Below the pieces are notes generated by a model that worked only from the letters and a program-made list of their open reading frames with translations, ran no database searches and was not told where the DNA came from. From Gillisella vitis (GTDB lineage: Bacteria; Pseudomonadota; Alphaproteobacteria; Rhizobiales; Rhizobiaceae): DNA of 64,000 nt. The stretch lies in assembly GCA_009744235.1 (NCBI GenBank), contig WPHV01000014.1:120360-184359 (forward strand), written 5' to 3'. Both the position numbers and the translations under genes were made by a program. Below, piece after piece: positions 49,164 through 56,826 of the stretch (the first letter of the stretch is position 1; each line of letters starts with the position of its first letter).

Positions 49164-50213
49164 GTGACGATTGACAGCCTGCGTCATGCCCTCACCGATC
49201 AGGCCCGATCCTGTGACAGTCTTGGCTCACCTTTCACCGCAAGGCTGTGCCGACTTGCCGCTGAACGGCTGACGCCCGCAAGCGCCATTGGCGCGCGGCT
49301 GATCGACTGGCCGGGAGACATCACGTCTGCGGGTGATTCCGTGCCGCTGCGGCTGGCGGGTACGCTGCATGCTTTGGTGTTGAGCAACGAAAGTCCTGAT
49401 CTGGCCGCTGTCTATCCGCCTCATGACGCCATCGATGATGCACTCTGGGCCGCGGTGGAAACCACCTTCCGCGACCATGAGGCCTTCATGCAGGCCCGGC
49501 TGAATTCTGCGCCGCAAACCAATGAAGTGCGCCGGTCTGCCGCCCTTTTGCCGGGCTTCCTCACCATTGCCTCGCTGTTCGGCCTGCCATTGCGGTTGTC
49601 GGAGGTCGGTGCCAGCGCCGGGCTGAACCTGCAATGGGACCGCTATGCCTATCGGCTGGGCGAAACAAGCTGGGGCGATGGTTCGCAGGTTCTGCTGGCC
49701 TCCGACTGGCAAGGGCCGCCACCGCCATCCGCCACGATCACCGTTGAAGAGCGGGCGGGATGCGATCTCAACCCGCTCGATCCCGGCACGCCTGAGGATT
49801 GCGAACGGCTGTTTTCTTATATCTGGGCCGATCAAGCCGACCGGCTGGAGCGCACCAAAGCAGCCCTGGCACTGGCGCGAAGCAACAATCTTTCCGTGGA
49901 CCGCATGGATGCGATCGACTGGCTGAAGCAAAGGCTGGCTCCGTCTCATCCGGGCCAGATGCACGTCGTCTACCATTCCGTCGCCTGGCAATATCTTCCC
50001 GACACACTGAAAGCCCAAGGCGAAGCGCTGATTGCTCAGGCCGGACAACGAGCCACAGCTCAGGCCCCGCTCGCCCGACTGCAAATGGAAGCGGATGGCC
50101 AGCGCGATGGTGCCAGCCTCACTCTGCAAATCTGGCCGGGCGGTGAGCGCCAGGAGATCGGCCGCGCTGATTTCCATGGTCGCTGGGTGAAATGGCAGGG
50201 CTGGAAGGCCTGA
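49164..50213 (+). CDS. DUF2332 family protein
   Basis: 349 residues from GTG 49164, just after the MaoC stop, with GAAGGGG upstream; the open frame extends back inside maoC, where it is out of its own character. The family pattern is FTARLCRLAAERLTPASAIG, LALRLAGTLHALVL-type RLAGTLHALVLSNESPDLAA, NEVRRSAALLPGFLTIASLF, LRLSEVGASAGLNLQWDRYA and VVYHSVAWQYLP. Function is unknown. EVGASAGLNL resembles a nucleotide-binding turn of Rossmann-like methyltransferases, so a methyltransferase-like fold is possible. It is convergent with the TRAP genes. Confidence 0.75.
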   Translation: MTIDSLRHALTDQARSCDSLGSPFTARLCRLAAERLTPASAIGARLIDWPGDITSAGDSVPLRLAGTLHALVLSNESPDLAAVYPPHDAIDDALWAAVETTFRDHEAFMQARLNSAPQTNEVRRSAALLPGFLTIASLFGLPLRLSEVGASAGLNLQWDRYAYRLGETSWGDGSQVLLASDWQGPPPPSATITVEERAGCDLNPLDPGTPEDCERLFSYIWADQADRLERTKAALALARSNNLSVDRMDAIDWLKQRLAPSHPGQMHVVYHSVAWQYLPDTLKAQGEALIAQAGQRATAQAPLARLQMEADGQRDGASLTLQIWPGGERQEIGRADFHGRWVKWQGWKA

Positions 50214-50351
50214 TACGAAGAGTCATTGAAAATGACACTTCGTATTCCCCTTTCGAATATCTCAAGCGCTTGATGCATTTGAGATAGTCGAAATCTCTTG
50301 AAAGCGAGGATGCGTCAGCATCTTCGAGCTTTGGTATAATAGAGTTTGTCA

Positions 50352-50376
50352 GGGAAAAGTGGAATCCGGTTTTCCC
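50352..50376. repeat. AAGTGGNAACCGG-type dispersed repeat, copy 2
   Basis: GGGAAAA-gtggaatccgg-TTTTCCC, 7-bp arms, in the interval between the DUF2332 gene and dctM. Same layout as 56441-56467. Confidence 0.6.
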
Positions 50377-50403
50377 GAAAAGACAAACGAAAACAAGAGA
50401 ATC

Positions 50404-50442
50404 TAGAGTCTGTCTGGTTCAATCTGAACCTGACAGGCTCTA
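50404..50442. repeat. Palindromic repeat of the CTGT(C)AGGTT family, copy 2
   Basis: TAGAG-t-CTGTC-t-GGTTCA / TGAACC-t-GACAG-g-CTCTA with a 3-base loop: 18-base arms with two mismatches. It lies between the convergent DUF2332 gene and dctM, 12 bases from the dctM stop. Similar core to 7574-7608. Confidence 0.65.
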
Positions 50443-50454
50443 GGAACGCCACGC

Positions 50455-51969
50455 TCATTTAAAAGCTGGCGGCTGGCTGAGATCGATACCCGGCTTGGCA
50501 GCAGGCGCACCACCAAGCGAGGGTGGCGTGCCGAAATTCAGGCCGGGCGCACCGCTATCGCCGATGGGCGGCAGGCTCATACCGCTCCCGGCACCAAAGC
50601 CGGGCACCTCGATTTTCACCGAATTCAGGTCGATATCCTTAGCTTTTTCCAGCCACATGGTGACGGATTGTGGCCAGAAAATCACCACCGCGACGAGCAG
50701 AAGCTGCATGCCCACCCAGGGCAAGGCGCCGATATAGATATCGCGGGTCTTCACCTCTGGCGGGGCAACACTGCGCAGATAAAATAGCGCAAAACCGAAG
50801 GGTGGATGCATGAAGCTGGTCTGCATGTTGACGCACAGCAAAACACCGAACCAGATCAGGTCGATGCCCAGCGATTGTGCCACCGGCGCCAACATCGGGA
50901 TGACGATGAAGGCAATTTCGAAGAAATCCAGGAAGAAGGCCAGCACGAAGACGAAAATATTGACGAAAATCAGAAAACCAACCGGACCACCAGGCAGGCC
51001 CGACAGCATATGCTCGATCCAGCGTGACCCATCCATGCCCTGGAACACCAGGCTGAAACAGGTGGAGCCGATCAAGATCATCACCACCATGGAGGTGATG
51101 GACATGGTGGATTGCATGGCTTGACGGATCAGCGGCCACGTCAGCCGGCGATGCATGGCCGCCAGCATGGCGGCCCCGACCACGCCCAGGGCGCCTGCCT
51201 CCGTCGGCGTCGCCAATCCCATGAAGATCGTGCCAAGAACCAGAAAGATCAGCACGATGGAGGGCAGCATACCCGCCAGCACCTGACGGATCAGTCTCCA
51301 ATCCAGATCGCCACGGACTTCTTTGGGAAGCGGCGGCATGCTCGAAGGCTTGAAGATCGACATCAGGAAAATGAACAGCGTGAAAATTACCACTTGCAGG
51401 ATCGATGGGCCGATAGCGCCCAGATACATGTCACCGACGGAACGGCCCAGCTGATCGGCGAGGATGACCAGAACCAGAGAGGGCGGAATGAGCTGGGTGA
51501 TCGTTCCCGACGCCGCAATAACCCCCGTGGCCAGCTTCGGATCGTAGCCATAGCGCAGCATGATCGGCAGCGAGATCATCCCCATGGTGATGACAGAGGC
51601 TGCCACCGTGCCGGTAATCGCGCCCAGAATGGCACCGACGGCAATCACCGCATAGGCGAGACCACCGGGAACGGCACCGAATAGCTTGCCGGTTCCCTCC
51701 AGAAGATCTTCCGCCAACCCGCACCGTTCCAGAATGGCGCCCATCATGGTGAAGAAGGGGATGGCCAGCAGCAGATCGTTGGAGACGATCCCAAAAAACC
51801 GCAGCGGAATGGCCTGAAGAAACACTTCGTTGAAATGGCCCGTGGCAATGCCGACCATGCCGAAGAACAAACCAACCGCCCCCAGCGAGAAGGCCACCGG
51901 AAAACCGAACAGCATGAACAGCACCATGCCGAGAAACATGGCTGGCGGAATGATACCGAAATCGAACAT
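50455..51969 (-). CDS. dctM: TRAP transporter large permease subunit (DctM)
   Basis: 504 residues, about a dozen hydrophobic segments. Family landmarks: LFGFPVAFSLGAVGLFFG, NDLLLAIPFFTMMGAILER, GAITGTVAASVITMGMISLP, GVIAASGTITQLIPPSLVLV, FMGLATPTEAGALGVVGAAM and MQTSFMHPPFGFALFYLRSV. DctM is the ion-coupled channel of TRAP uptake systems for organic acids. The C-terminal 55 residues form an unusual Gly/Pro-rich soluble tail (VPGFGAGSGMSLPPIGDSGA onward). RBS is GGGGGACAGG. dctQ lies 24 bases upstream. No DctP is adjacent. Confidence 0.93.
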   Translation of the reverse strand: MFDFGIIPPAMFLGMVLFMLFGFPVAFSLGAVGLFFGMVGIATGHFNEVFLQAIPLRFFGIVSNDLLLAIPFFTMMGAILERCGLAEDLLEGTGKLFGAVPGGLAYAVIAVGAILGAITGTVAASVITMGMISLPIMLRYGYDPKLATGVIAASGTITQLIPPSLVLVILADQLGRSVGDMYLGAIGPSILQVVIFTLFIFLMSIFKPSSMPPLPKEVRGDLDWRLIRQVLAGMLPSIVLIFLVLGTIFMGLATPTEAGALGVVGAAMLAAMHRRLTWPLIRQAMQSTMSITSMVVMILIGSTCFSLVFQGMDGSRWIEHMLSGLPGGPVGFLIFVNIFVFVLAFFLDFFEIAFIVIPMLAPVAQSLGIDLIWFGVLLCVNMQTSFMHPPFGFALFYLRSVAPPEVKTRDIYIGALPWVGMQLLLVAVVIFWPQSVTMWLEKAKDIDLNSVKIEVPGFGAGSGMSLPPIGDSGAPGLNFGTPPSLGGAPAAKPGIDLSQPPAFK

Positions 51970-51993
51970 GGACCTGTCCCCCAGGCTATTATT

Positions 51994-52533
51994 TTATTGC
52001 AGCGGCTTTTCGTAGCGCACGTCGATATGCAGGTGTCCCGTCAGCGCAGCGATGCGCTTCACCATTTCCGACAGGCCCTGCAAGACGAGAAGCCCGAATC
52101 CGGCAACCAGAATAAGCTTGACCGGCCAGCGGATCAGGCCACCGGCATTGGCGGACATTTCACCCTGCTGATAGGAAAGCCAGAAAAACGGCCAGCACAG
52201 CCAGGTCAGATAGATGCAGACGGGAAGGAGGAAGAAGACGATACCGATCAGATCGATCCACAATCGTTTGCGTTCAGAGACCGCGCCATAAATCAAATCC
52301 ACCCGCACATGGCCGTTTTGGCGCAATGTATGGGCAGCTCCCAGCACAACGACATAAGCAAAGAGATACCATTGGATCTCCAGCCAGCCATTGGAACTGA
52401 TATTGAAAAGATATCGGATGATCGCATTGGCCGCGCTGATCAGGCAGCACAGCAGCACCAGATATTCCGCCACCCGGCCAACGACTTCGCTCAGCGTGTC
52501 GATAGCCCGGCTCCACCCTAGCAAAACAGCCAT
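51994..52533 (-). CDS. dctQ: TRAP transporter small permease subunit (DctQ)
   Basis: 179 residues with four membrane helices: about residues 20-45 (AEYLVLLCCLISAANAIIRY), 55-72 (IQWYLFAYVVVLGAAHTL), 93-115 (IDLIGIVFFLLPVCIYLTWL) and 133-155. The motif WLEIQWYLFAYVVVLGAAHT followed by LRQNGHVRVDLIY is the DctQ signature. It forms the membrane complex with DctM. GGGAGG stands 5 bases before the ATG. A periplasmic DctP partner must come from elsewhere in the genome. Confidence 0.92.
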   Translation of the reverse strand: MAVLLGWSRAIDTLSEVVGRVAEYLVLLCCLISAANAIIRYLFNISSNGWLEIQWYLFAYVVVLGAAHTLRQNGHVRVDLIYGAVSERKRLWIDLIGIVFFLLPVCIYLTWLCWPFFWLSYQQGEMSANAGGLIRWPVKLILVAGFGLLVLQGLSEMVKRIAALTGHLHIDVRYEKPLQ

Positions 52534-52711
52534 ATAAGCCTCCCAACTCCCTTATTTGCTTAGAACAAGGGGCGGGTATGCGCAACAGGGCGGCGGCCTG
52601 CCATGCACGGGATTAGCAAGGCTTTGGCCTTTAAAGCCTGTCAAGTTCGCCTAAAGTTCTACGGCATGATACGTTTCATCAAGCGAATGATGCTGTAGCA
52701 TTTTAAATTTG

Positions 52712-52760
52712 CCGCATAATTTTCTCTTTAAAAGCAGTTCCGGTTTTAAGAATTATGCGG
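52712..52760. repeat. Inverted repeat upstream of the cytochrome oxidase subunit IV gene
   Basis: CCGCATAATT (52712-52721) and AATTATGCGG (52751-52760), 10-bp perfect arms around 29 AT-rich bases. It resembles intergenic repeats common in rhizobia and may overlap the promoter. Confidence 0.5.
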
Positions 52761-52798
52761 TAGCCTGTGGAGAATACACGCTTTTGGGGAGTAAGAGC

Positions 52799-53023
52799 AT
52801 GAGCGAAGACCATTCCGGCCCGGTCGAAACGGGCGCCTCGATGGATTATCCCGCCCACGAGCGGACCTATGACAGTTTCATAGCCGCCTCGAAATATGGC
52901 ACAGCCATTCTCGTCGCGCTGATGATCGGCATGGCCGCTGGATTTTTCACCACGGCCGGATTCCTGGGTGGCATTCTGGTGTTTCTGATCCTCAGCGTCA
53001 TCGGCGTCTTCATGATGCGGTAA
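52799..53023 (+). CDS. Aa3-type cytochrome c oxidase subunit IV
   Basis: 74 residues from the ATG at 52799 (GGGGAGTAAG upstream; the frame opens earlier at 52709 in non-coding sequence). The short soluble N-terminus MDYPAHERTYDSFIAASKYG is the hallmark of bacterial aa3 subunit IV (CoxIV family). Two close hydrophobic stretches follow (TAILVALMIGMAAGFF and FLGGILVFLILSVIGVFMM). It sits beside the CoxA/B/C core in the inner membrane; its exact function is unclear. The core genes are not in this window, which is common in rhizobia. Confidence 0.85.
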   Translation: MSEDHSGPVETGASMDYPAHERTYDSFIAASKYGTAILVALMIGMAAGFFTTAGFLGGILVFLILSVIGVFMMR

Positions 53024-53066
53024 ACCGCGATTGCCAATCTCCAGAACTGACCAATCTCCAGAACTG

Positions 53067-53091
53067 AAAAGGCCGGCAATGCCGGCCTTTT
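53067..53091. terminator. Bidirectional terminator
   Basis: AAAAGGCCGGC-AAT-GCCGGCCTTTT, perfect 11-bp stem, between the subunit IV gene (plus) and the TPR lipoprotein gene (minus). A 17-bp tandem duplication (53034-53050 and 53051-53067) precedes it. Confidence 0.85.
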
Positions 53092-53115
53092 GTATGGAAC
53101 TGAGTAGAAGCCGCT

Positions 53116-53946
53116 TCAGCTTGTCGAGCCGCGTGTCCGGGCAAGACCATCGCGAGCGGGCGTGTATTTTCCATCCAGGCTCAAGGCATGGGCGTAGGAC
53201 TTCGCGGCCTTGAGCTTATCGCCGCGCCGCTCATAGACCAGGGCCTGATTGGCCCAGGATTCGGCCAGCTTCGGGTTCATGTCGATGGCATGGTTGAAAT
53301 CGGCAAAGGCGTTTTCATCGTCGTTCAGCGCCAGATAGCTTACGCCACGACCGTTGTAAGGCTCAGGCGCATTCGGTGACAGTGAGAGCGCCTTGGAAAA
53401 ATCGTCGATCGCCTTATCGTGCTGGCCGCGCAACTGGAAGATCAGACCGCGATTGTGATAGGCGCGGCCATCGGTGGTATCCAGCTCGATTGCCTTGGAG
53501 AAATCCTGAAATGCCTCATCCACCCGGCCCGCCTGGCGGTAGATATTGCCACGGCCGATATAGGCGACATCATAGCTGCTATTGATCTTCAGGGCAGCGG
53601 TATAATCATTGGCAGCTTCGACCGGCTTGCCCATGTTGCGATAGACAAGGGCGCGGTTGGCATAGGCCTGGTAGAAATTCGGGTTGAGTTGCAGCGCGGT
53701 GTTGAAATCCGCCAGCGCCTTCTGGAATTCGCCAGCCCGGCCATAGGCGGAGCCCCGCACGTTATAGCCGCCTGGGTCGCGTGGATTGGCGGCGATGACC
53801 GACGACAGCGAGGAAATATTTTCCTTGGAACCCTGATCGCGGTCGATGCTGATCATGTCGCTTGACTGGTTGGTGGATTGGCATCCGGAAAGCGTCAGCA
53901 TGGCGGTGAGGCCGAGAGCCAGCATATGGCAGCCTTTGCCGCGCAT
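53116..53946 (-). CDS. TPR-repeat lipoprotein
   Basis: 276 residues from the ATG at 53946 (GGGGGC five bases upstream). An upstream in-frame ATG at 54009 would add 21 residues before the signal. I prefer 53946 because it gives a normal lipoprotein signal with the lipobox LTLSGC, Cys22. After a Ser-rich linker come six 34-residue TPR units (for example AYANRALVYRNMGKPVEAAN, AYIGRGNIYRQAGRVDEAFQ and AYHNRGLIFQLRGQHDKAID). TPR lipoproteins of this NlpI-like kind scaffold envelope complexes, but no partner is visible here. Confidence 0.85.
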   Translation of the reverse strand: MRGKGCHMLALGLTAMLTLSGCQSTNQSSDMISIDRDQGSKENISSLSSVIAANPRDPGGYNVRGSAYGRAGEFQKALADFNTALQLNPNFYQAYANRALVYRNMGKPVEAANDYTAALKINSSYDVAYIGRGNIYRQAGRVDEAFQDFSKAIELDTTDGRAYHNRGLIFQLRGQHDKAIDDFSKALSLSPNAPEPYNGRGVSYLALNDDENAFADFNHAIDMNPKLAESWANQALVYERRGDKLKAAKSYAHALSLDGKYTPARDGLARTRGSTS

Positions 53947-54466
53947 AGTAGCCCCCAGGCGACCGGCTGTTATGCCGGTGTTGAAAACCTTATCGACCAT
54001 TGGCGTCATGCTTTCCGTTCCACCTGTTCAAAACCTCGGACTATGCCGAAACTGGAGAGGAAACGCCGAAGCGTTCCTAAAGTTCTGTCGACTCAACAAA
54101 ACTTTATCTGGAGACGTGTCTATCCCGAGACCTGTTTATCCCGAAACTTGGCTTACATCCGAATGCGGCCGGTTTCCACCGCGCAAATGCAAAAACCACA
54201 TCATTCCAGCAATTTGCGGCCTTTTATAGCATAGGACCGAAAAGTAGAAACCGGTTTCGGGATAAATCCGATACGACACCAAAACTTTGTGACAGCGCGC
54301 CGCGGTCCCACGTCCTGAATGAGGCTATAGGTCAGCCACGGACATAATTATGCAGTCTGCCGGTCCGCCCATCATAGAAAATTTAACACGAAAAAGCGGC
54401 CGCGAACTTGATCGCTGCCGCTCAATCGGATCATGTCGCGCTTTGAAAAAGCGCGGGAAACGTCAA
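53947..54466. other. Intergenic region, TPR lipoprotein / rpsU
   Basis: About 520 bases. Besides the dispersed repeat at 54237 it has an 8-bp hairpin CGCGCTTT/AAAGCGCG at 54437-54455, near the rpsU 3' end, without a T-run. No supported gene. Confidence 0.4.
54237..54261. repeat. AAGTGGNAACCGG-type dispersed repeat, copy 3
   Basis: CCGAAAAGTAGAAACCGGTTTCGGG, a degenerate palindrome of the same family as 56441-56467. Confidence 0.6.
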
Positions 54467-54706
54467 TCAGCGGCTGCCGAATGCCGGACGCGGCGGAGCG
54501 GCAATCAGGCCTTCGCGCTGCATCTTCTTGCGGGCCAGCTTGCGAACGCGGCGAACGGCTTCAGCCTTTTCGCGCGCGCGCTTTTGCGACGGCTTTTCAT
54601 AATAGTCACGCATTTTCATTTCACGGAAGATGCCTTCGCGCTGCATCTTCTTTTTCAAGGCGCGAAGCGCCTGATCAACGTTGTTATCGCGGACAAGTAC
54701 CTGCAC
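54467..54706 (-). CDS. rpsU: 30S ribosomal protein bS21
   Basis: 79 residues, strongly basic. The sequence [40 protein letters not shown] and then [20 protein letters not shown] is that of alphaproteobacterial bS21. The start codon is GTG (54706), with AAGGAACGGG upstream. bS21 sits near the anti-Shine-Dalgarno of 16S rRNA and aids initiation. It is alone here, not in an rpsU-dnaG-rpoD operon as in enterics. Confidence 0.95.
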   Translation of the reverse strand: MQVLVRDNNVDQALRALKKKMQREGIFREMKMRDYYEKPSQKRAREKAEAVRRVRKLARKKMQREGLIAAPPRPAFGSR

Positions 54707-55179
54707 GTCGAATCCCGTTCCTTTGGTTTGGTGGTCGTTTTCCGCCGGGACACGAATTCTGCCGAACCATGCCTTTCACGGACCAAAAAAGAGTGTTCCG
54801 CTGGCCCGCAGGACCAGCGATTAGGGAGCGCCAATAACAGATCGGACTTTCGAAGTCCAGACGGCAAGTGCCACCGCCTGAAAAAATCCGCAGCCAAGCG
54901 GCACCGTCTTGCAAAACGTCACCCCTATGCACTTCTCCATACTCTGCTGCAAGATATTGGCCATGTGTCGAAAGACGGATAGAAGCGTGTCGCAAAGAAA
55001 GGGACATCGCGCATATCGATCTGTCACAGCTTTTTAGACCTGCGCTGACGCGCTGGATTGAAAGCAGGTCGGAATTTCTTCCCGTTTCTGACATAAGTCA
55101 GGATCTACACCCTGCGATCCGTCGTAGAGCAAGCAGCTAGACCTCGCCTGCCAGACCTCGCCTGAAGGAGATGACGCGA
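54707..55179. other. Divergent intergenic region, rpsU / soxB
   Basis: 473 bases without a supported gene. It should hold both promoters. Just before soxB is a 12-bp direct repeat AGACCTCGCCTG (55139-55150 and 55153-55164). Open frames on both strands lack RBS and family signal. Confidence 0.4.
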
Positions 55180-56433
55180 ATGCGCAAATATTCGGTTTTT
55201 GCCGTAGCCCGCGAGGCGCTTCGCGCCCACACTGGTTGGAGCGCGCAATGGACATCACCAGAGCCACACAAATCCTATGACGTCATCATTATTGGCGGCG
55301 GTGGCCATGGTCTGGGCGCCGCCTATTATCTGGCCAAGGAACATGGCATTACCAATATTGCCGTGATTGAAAAAGGCTGGATTGGCGGCGGCAATACCGG
55401 GCGCAACACCACCATTATTCGCTCCAATTATCTCTATGAAGAGAGCATGGATATTTACGAGCACTCCTTGAAACTCTGGGAGGGCTTGAGCCAGGAGCTG
55501 AATTACAATGTGATGTATTCGGCCCGCGGCGTGATGATGCTGTCGCATAATGTGCATGACAAGCAGAGTTTCAAGCGCCACGTCCACGCCAACACGCTCT
55601 ATGGCATTGATAATGAGTGGCTGACGCCAGAACAGGCCAAGGCCTTCTGTCCACCGCTGGATATTGCCAAAACCGCCCGCTACCCCATCAATGGTGCCGC
55701 CCTGCAACGGCGCGGCGGCACAGCTCGTCATGATGCTGTCGCTTGGGGCTATGCTCGTGCTGCGTCTGATCGCGGTGTGCATATCATTCAAAATTGCGAG
55801 GTCACGGCTATTCGCCGTGGTGCAAACGGTGAAGTCACCGGGGTCGAGACCTCCAAGGGCTTTATTGGCGCGAAGAAAATCGGCGTTTCAGCCTCGGGCC
55901 ACAATTCCATGGTGATGGGCATGGCCGATGTGCGCTTGCCAATCCATTCCACGCCGTTGCAGGCGCTGGTGTCGGAGCCGCTGAAGCCGATTTTCCCGTG
56001 CGTGGTGATGTCCAACACGGTGCATGCCTATATTTCGCAATCGGATAAGGGCGAGTTGGTGATTGGCGCTGGCACTGACCAGTATAATTCCTATTCCCAG
56101 ACAGGCGGCCTACAAATCATCACCCACACGCTGGATGCGATTTGCGAGCTGTTCCCCATCTTCCGCCGCGTCAAGATGATGCGCCAGTGGGGTGGTATTA
56201 CCGATAACACAGCCGACCGCTCGCCGATCCAGAGTGTGACGCCGGTGCCTAACCTGTTTGTCAATTGCGGTTGGGGCACGGGCGGCTTCAAGGCCACGCC
56301 GGGGTCTGCCAATCTGTTTGCCCATCTGATTGCCAAGGGCGAGCCCCATGCGCTGGCCAAGGGCCTGACGCTGGATCGGTTCCGCACCGGGCGGTTGATT
56401 GATGAAGCGGCTGCGGCTGCGGTTGCGCACTGA
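55180..56433 (+). CDS. soxB: Sarcosine oxidase beta subunit
   Basis: 417 residues from the ATG at 55180, the family length; the ATG at 55171 abuts GGAG too closely to be used. It holds the FAD and covalent FMN and demethylates sarcosine to glycine. The FAD motif is YDVIIIGGGGHGLGAAYYLA. The conserved stretch ENGNTGRNTTIIRSNY-like GGGNTGRNTTIIRSNYLYEE follows. His184 in RRGGTARHDAVAWGYARAA is the likely covalent-FMN His (inference from known tetrameric enzymes). The C-terminus has NCGWGTGGFKATPGSANLFA. First gene of soxBDAG. Confidence 0.94.
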   Translation: MRKYSVFAVAREALRAHTGWSAQWTSPEPHKSYDVIIIGGGGHGLGAAYYLAKEHGITNIAVIEKGWIGGGNTGRNTTIIRSNYLYEESMDIYEHSLKLWEGLSQELNYNVMYSARGVMMLSHNVHDKQSFKRHVHANTLYGIDNEWLTPEQAKAFCPPLDIAKTARYPINGAALQRRGGTARHDAVAWGYARAASDRGVHIIQNCEVTAIRRGANGEVTGVETSKGFIGAKKIGVSASGHNSMVMGMADVRLPIHSTPLQALVSEPLKPIFPCVVMSNTVHAYISQSDKGELVIGAGTDQYNSYSQTGGLQIITHTLDAICELFPIFRRVKMMRQWGGITDNTADRSPIQSVTPVPNLFVNCGWGTGGFKATPGSANLFAHLIAKGEPHALAKGLTLDRFRTGRLIDEAAAAAVAH

Positions 56434-56440
56434 AGTGAGA

Positions 56441-56467
56441 TCCGAAAAGTGGGAACCGGTTTTCGGA
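56441..56467. repeat. AAGTGGNAACCGG-type dispersed repeat, copy 4
   Basis: TCCGAAAA-gtgggaaccgg-TTTTCGGA, 8-bp arms. This is the best-preserved copy and lies inside the sox operon, between soxB and soxD. Confidence 0.7.
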
Positions 56468-56505
56468 CAAATCGAACGAACAAAAATTGAGCGGGATTGA
56501 GAAAA

Positions 56506-56826
56506 ATGCTGTTGATCAAATGTCCCTGTTGTCAGGAAGAGCGGTCCGAGCTGGAATTTCACGGCGCAGGCGAGGCGCATATTGTGCGGCCAGCCAATAT
56601 TGCCGAGATTTCCGATGAGGAATTCGAAGCCTTCTTTTTCTTACGCGACAACCCCAAGGGAATCATCTTTGAACGCTGGCGGCACCTGCATGGCTGCGGG
56701 CGGTTTTTCAATGCCGTGCGCGATACAGTCAGCGACAAATTTCTGTTGACCTATAAGGCCGGTGAAGCCAAGCCGGATGATGCAGCTGTGCAAGCCCTCA
56801 TCGACAACAAGGGAGCTTTAAGATGA
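56506..56826 (+). CDS. soxD: Sarcosine oxidase delta subunit
   Basis: 106 residues from ATG 56506. A zinc-binding pattern is visible: Cys6, Cys8/Cys9 (LIKCPCCQEERSELEFHGAG), then His60 and Cys64 (WRHLHGCGRFFNAVRDT), as in the delta subunit of heterotetrameric sarcosine oxidase. The segment IFERWRHLHGCGRFFNAVRD is the family signature. The stop overlaps soxA by four bases. The gap to soxB (72 bases) holds a palindromic repeat, so soxD may have lower coupling to soxB than in other genomes. Confidence 0.93.
   Translation: MLLIKCPCCQEERSELEFHGAGEAHIVRPANIAEISDEEFEAFFFLRDNPKGIIFERWRHLHGCGRFFNAVRDTVSDKFLLTYKAGEAKPDDAAVQALIDNKGALR

Noticed and set aside
54350-54982. 210-residue plus-strand frame over rpsU
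   Set aside because: Overlaps rpsU antisense and intergenic DNA; rpsU is certain.
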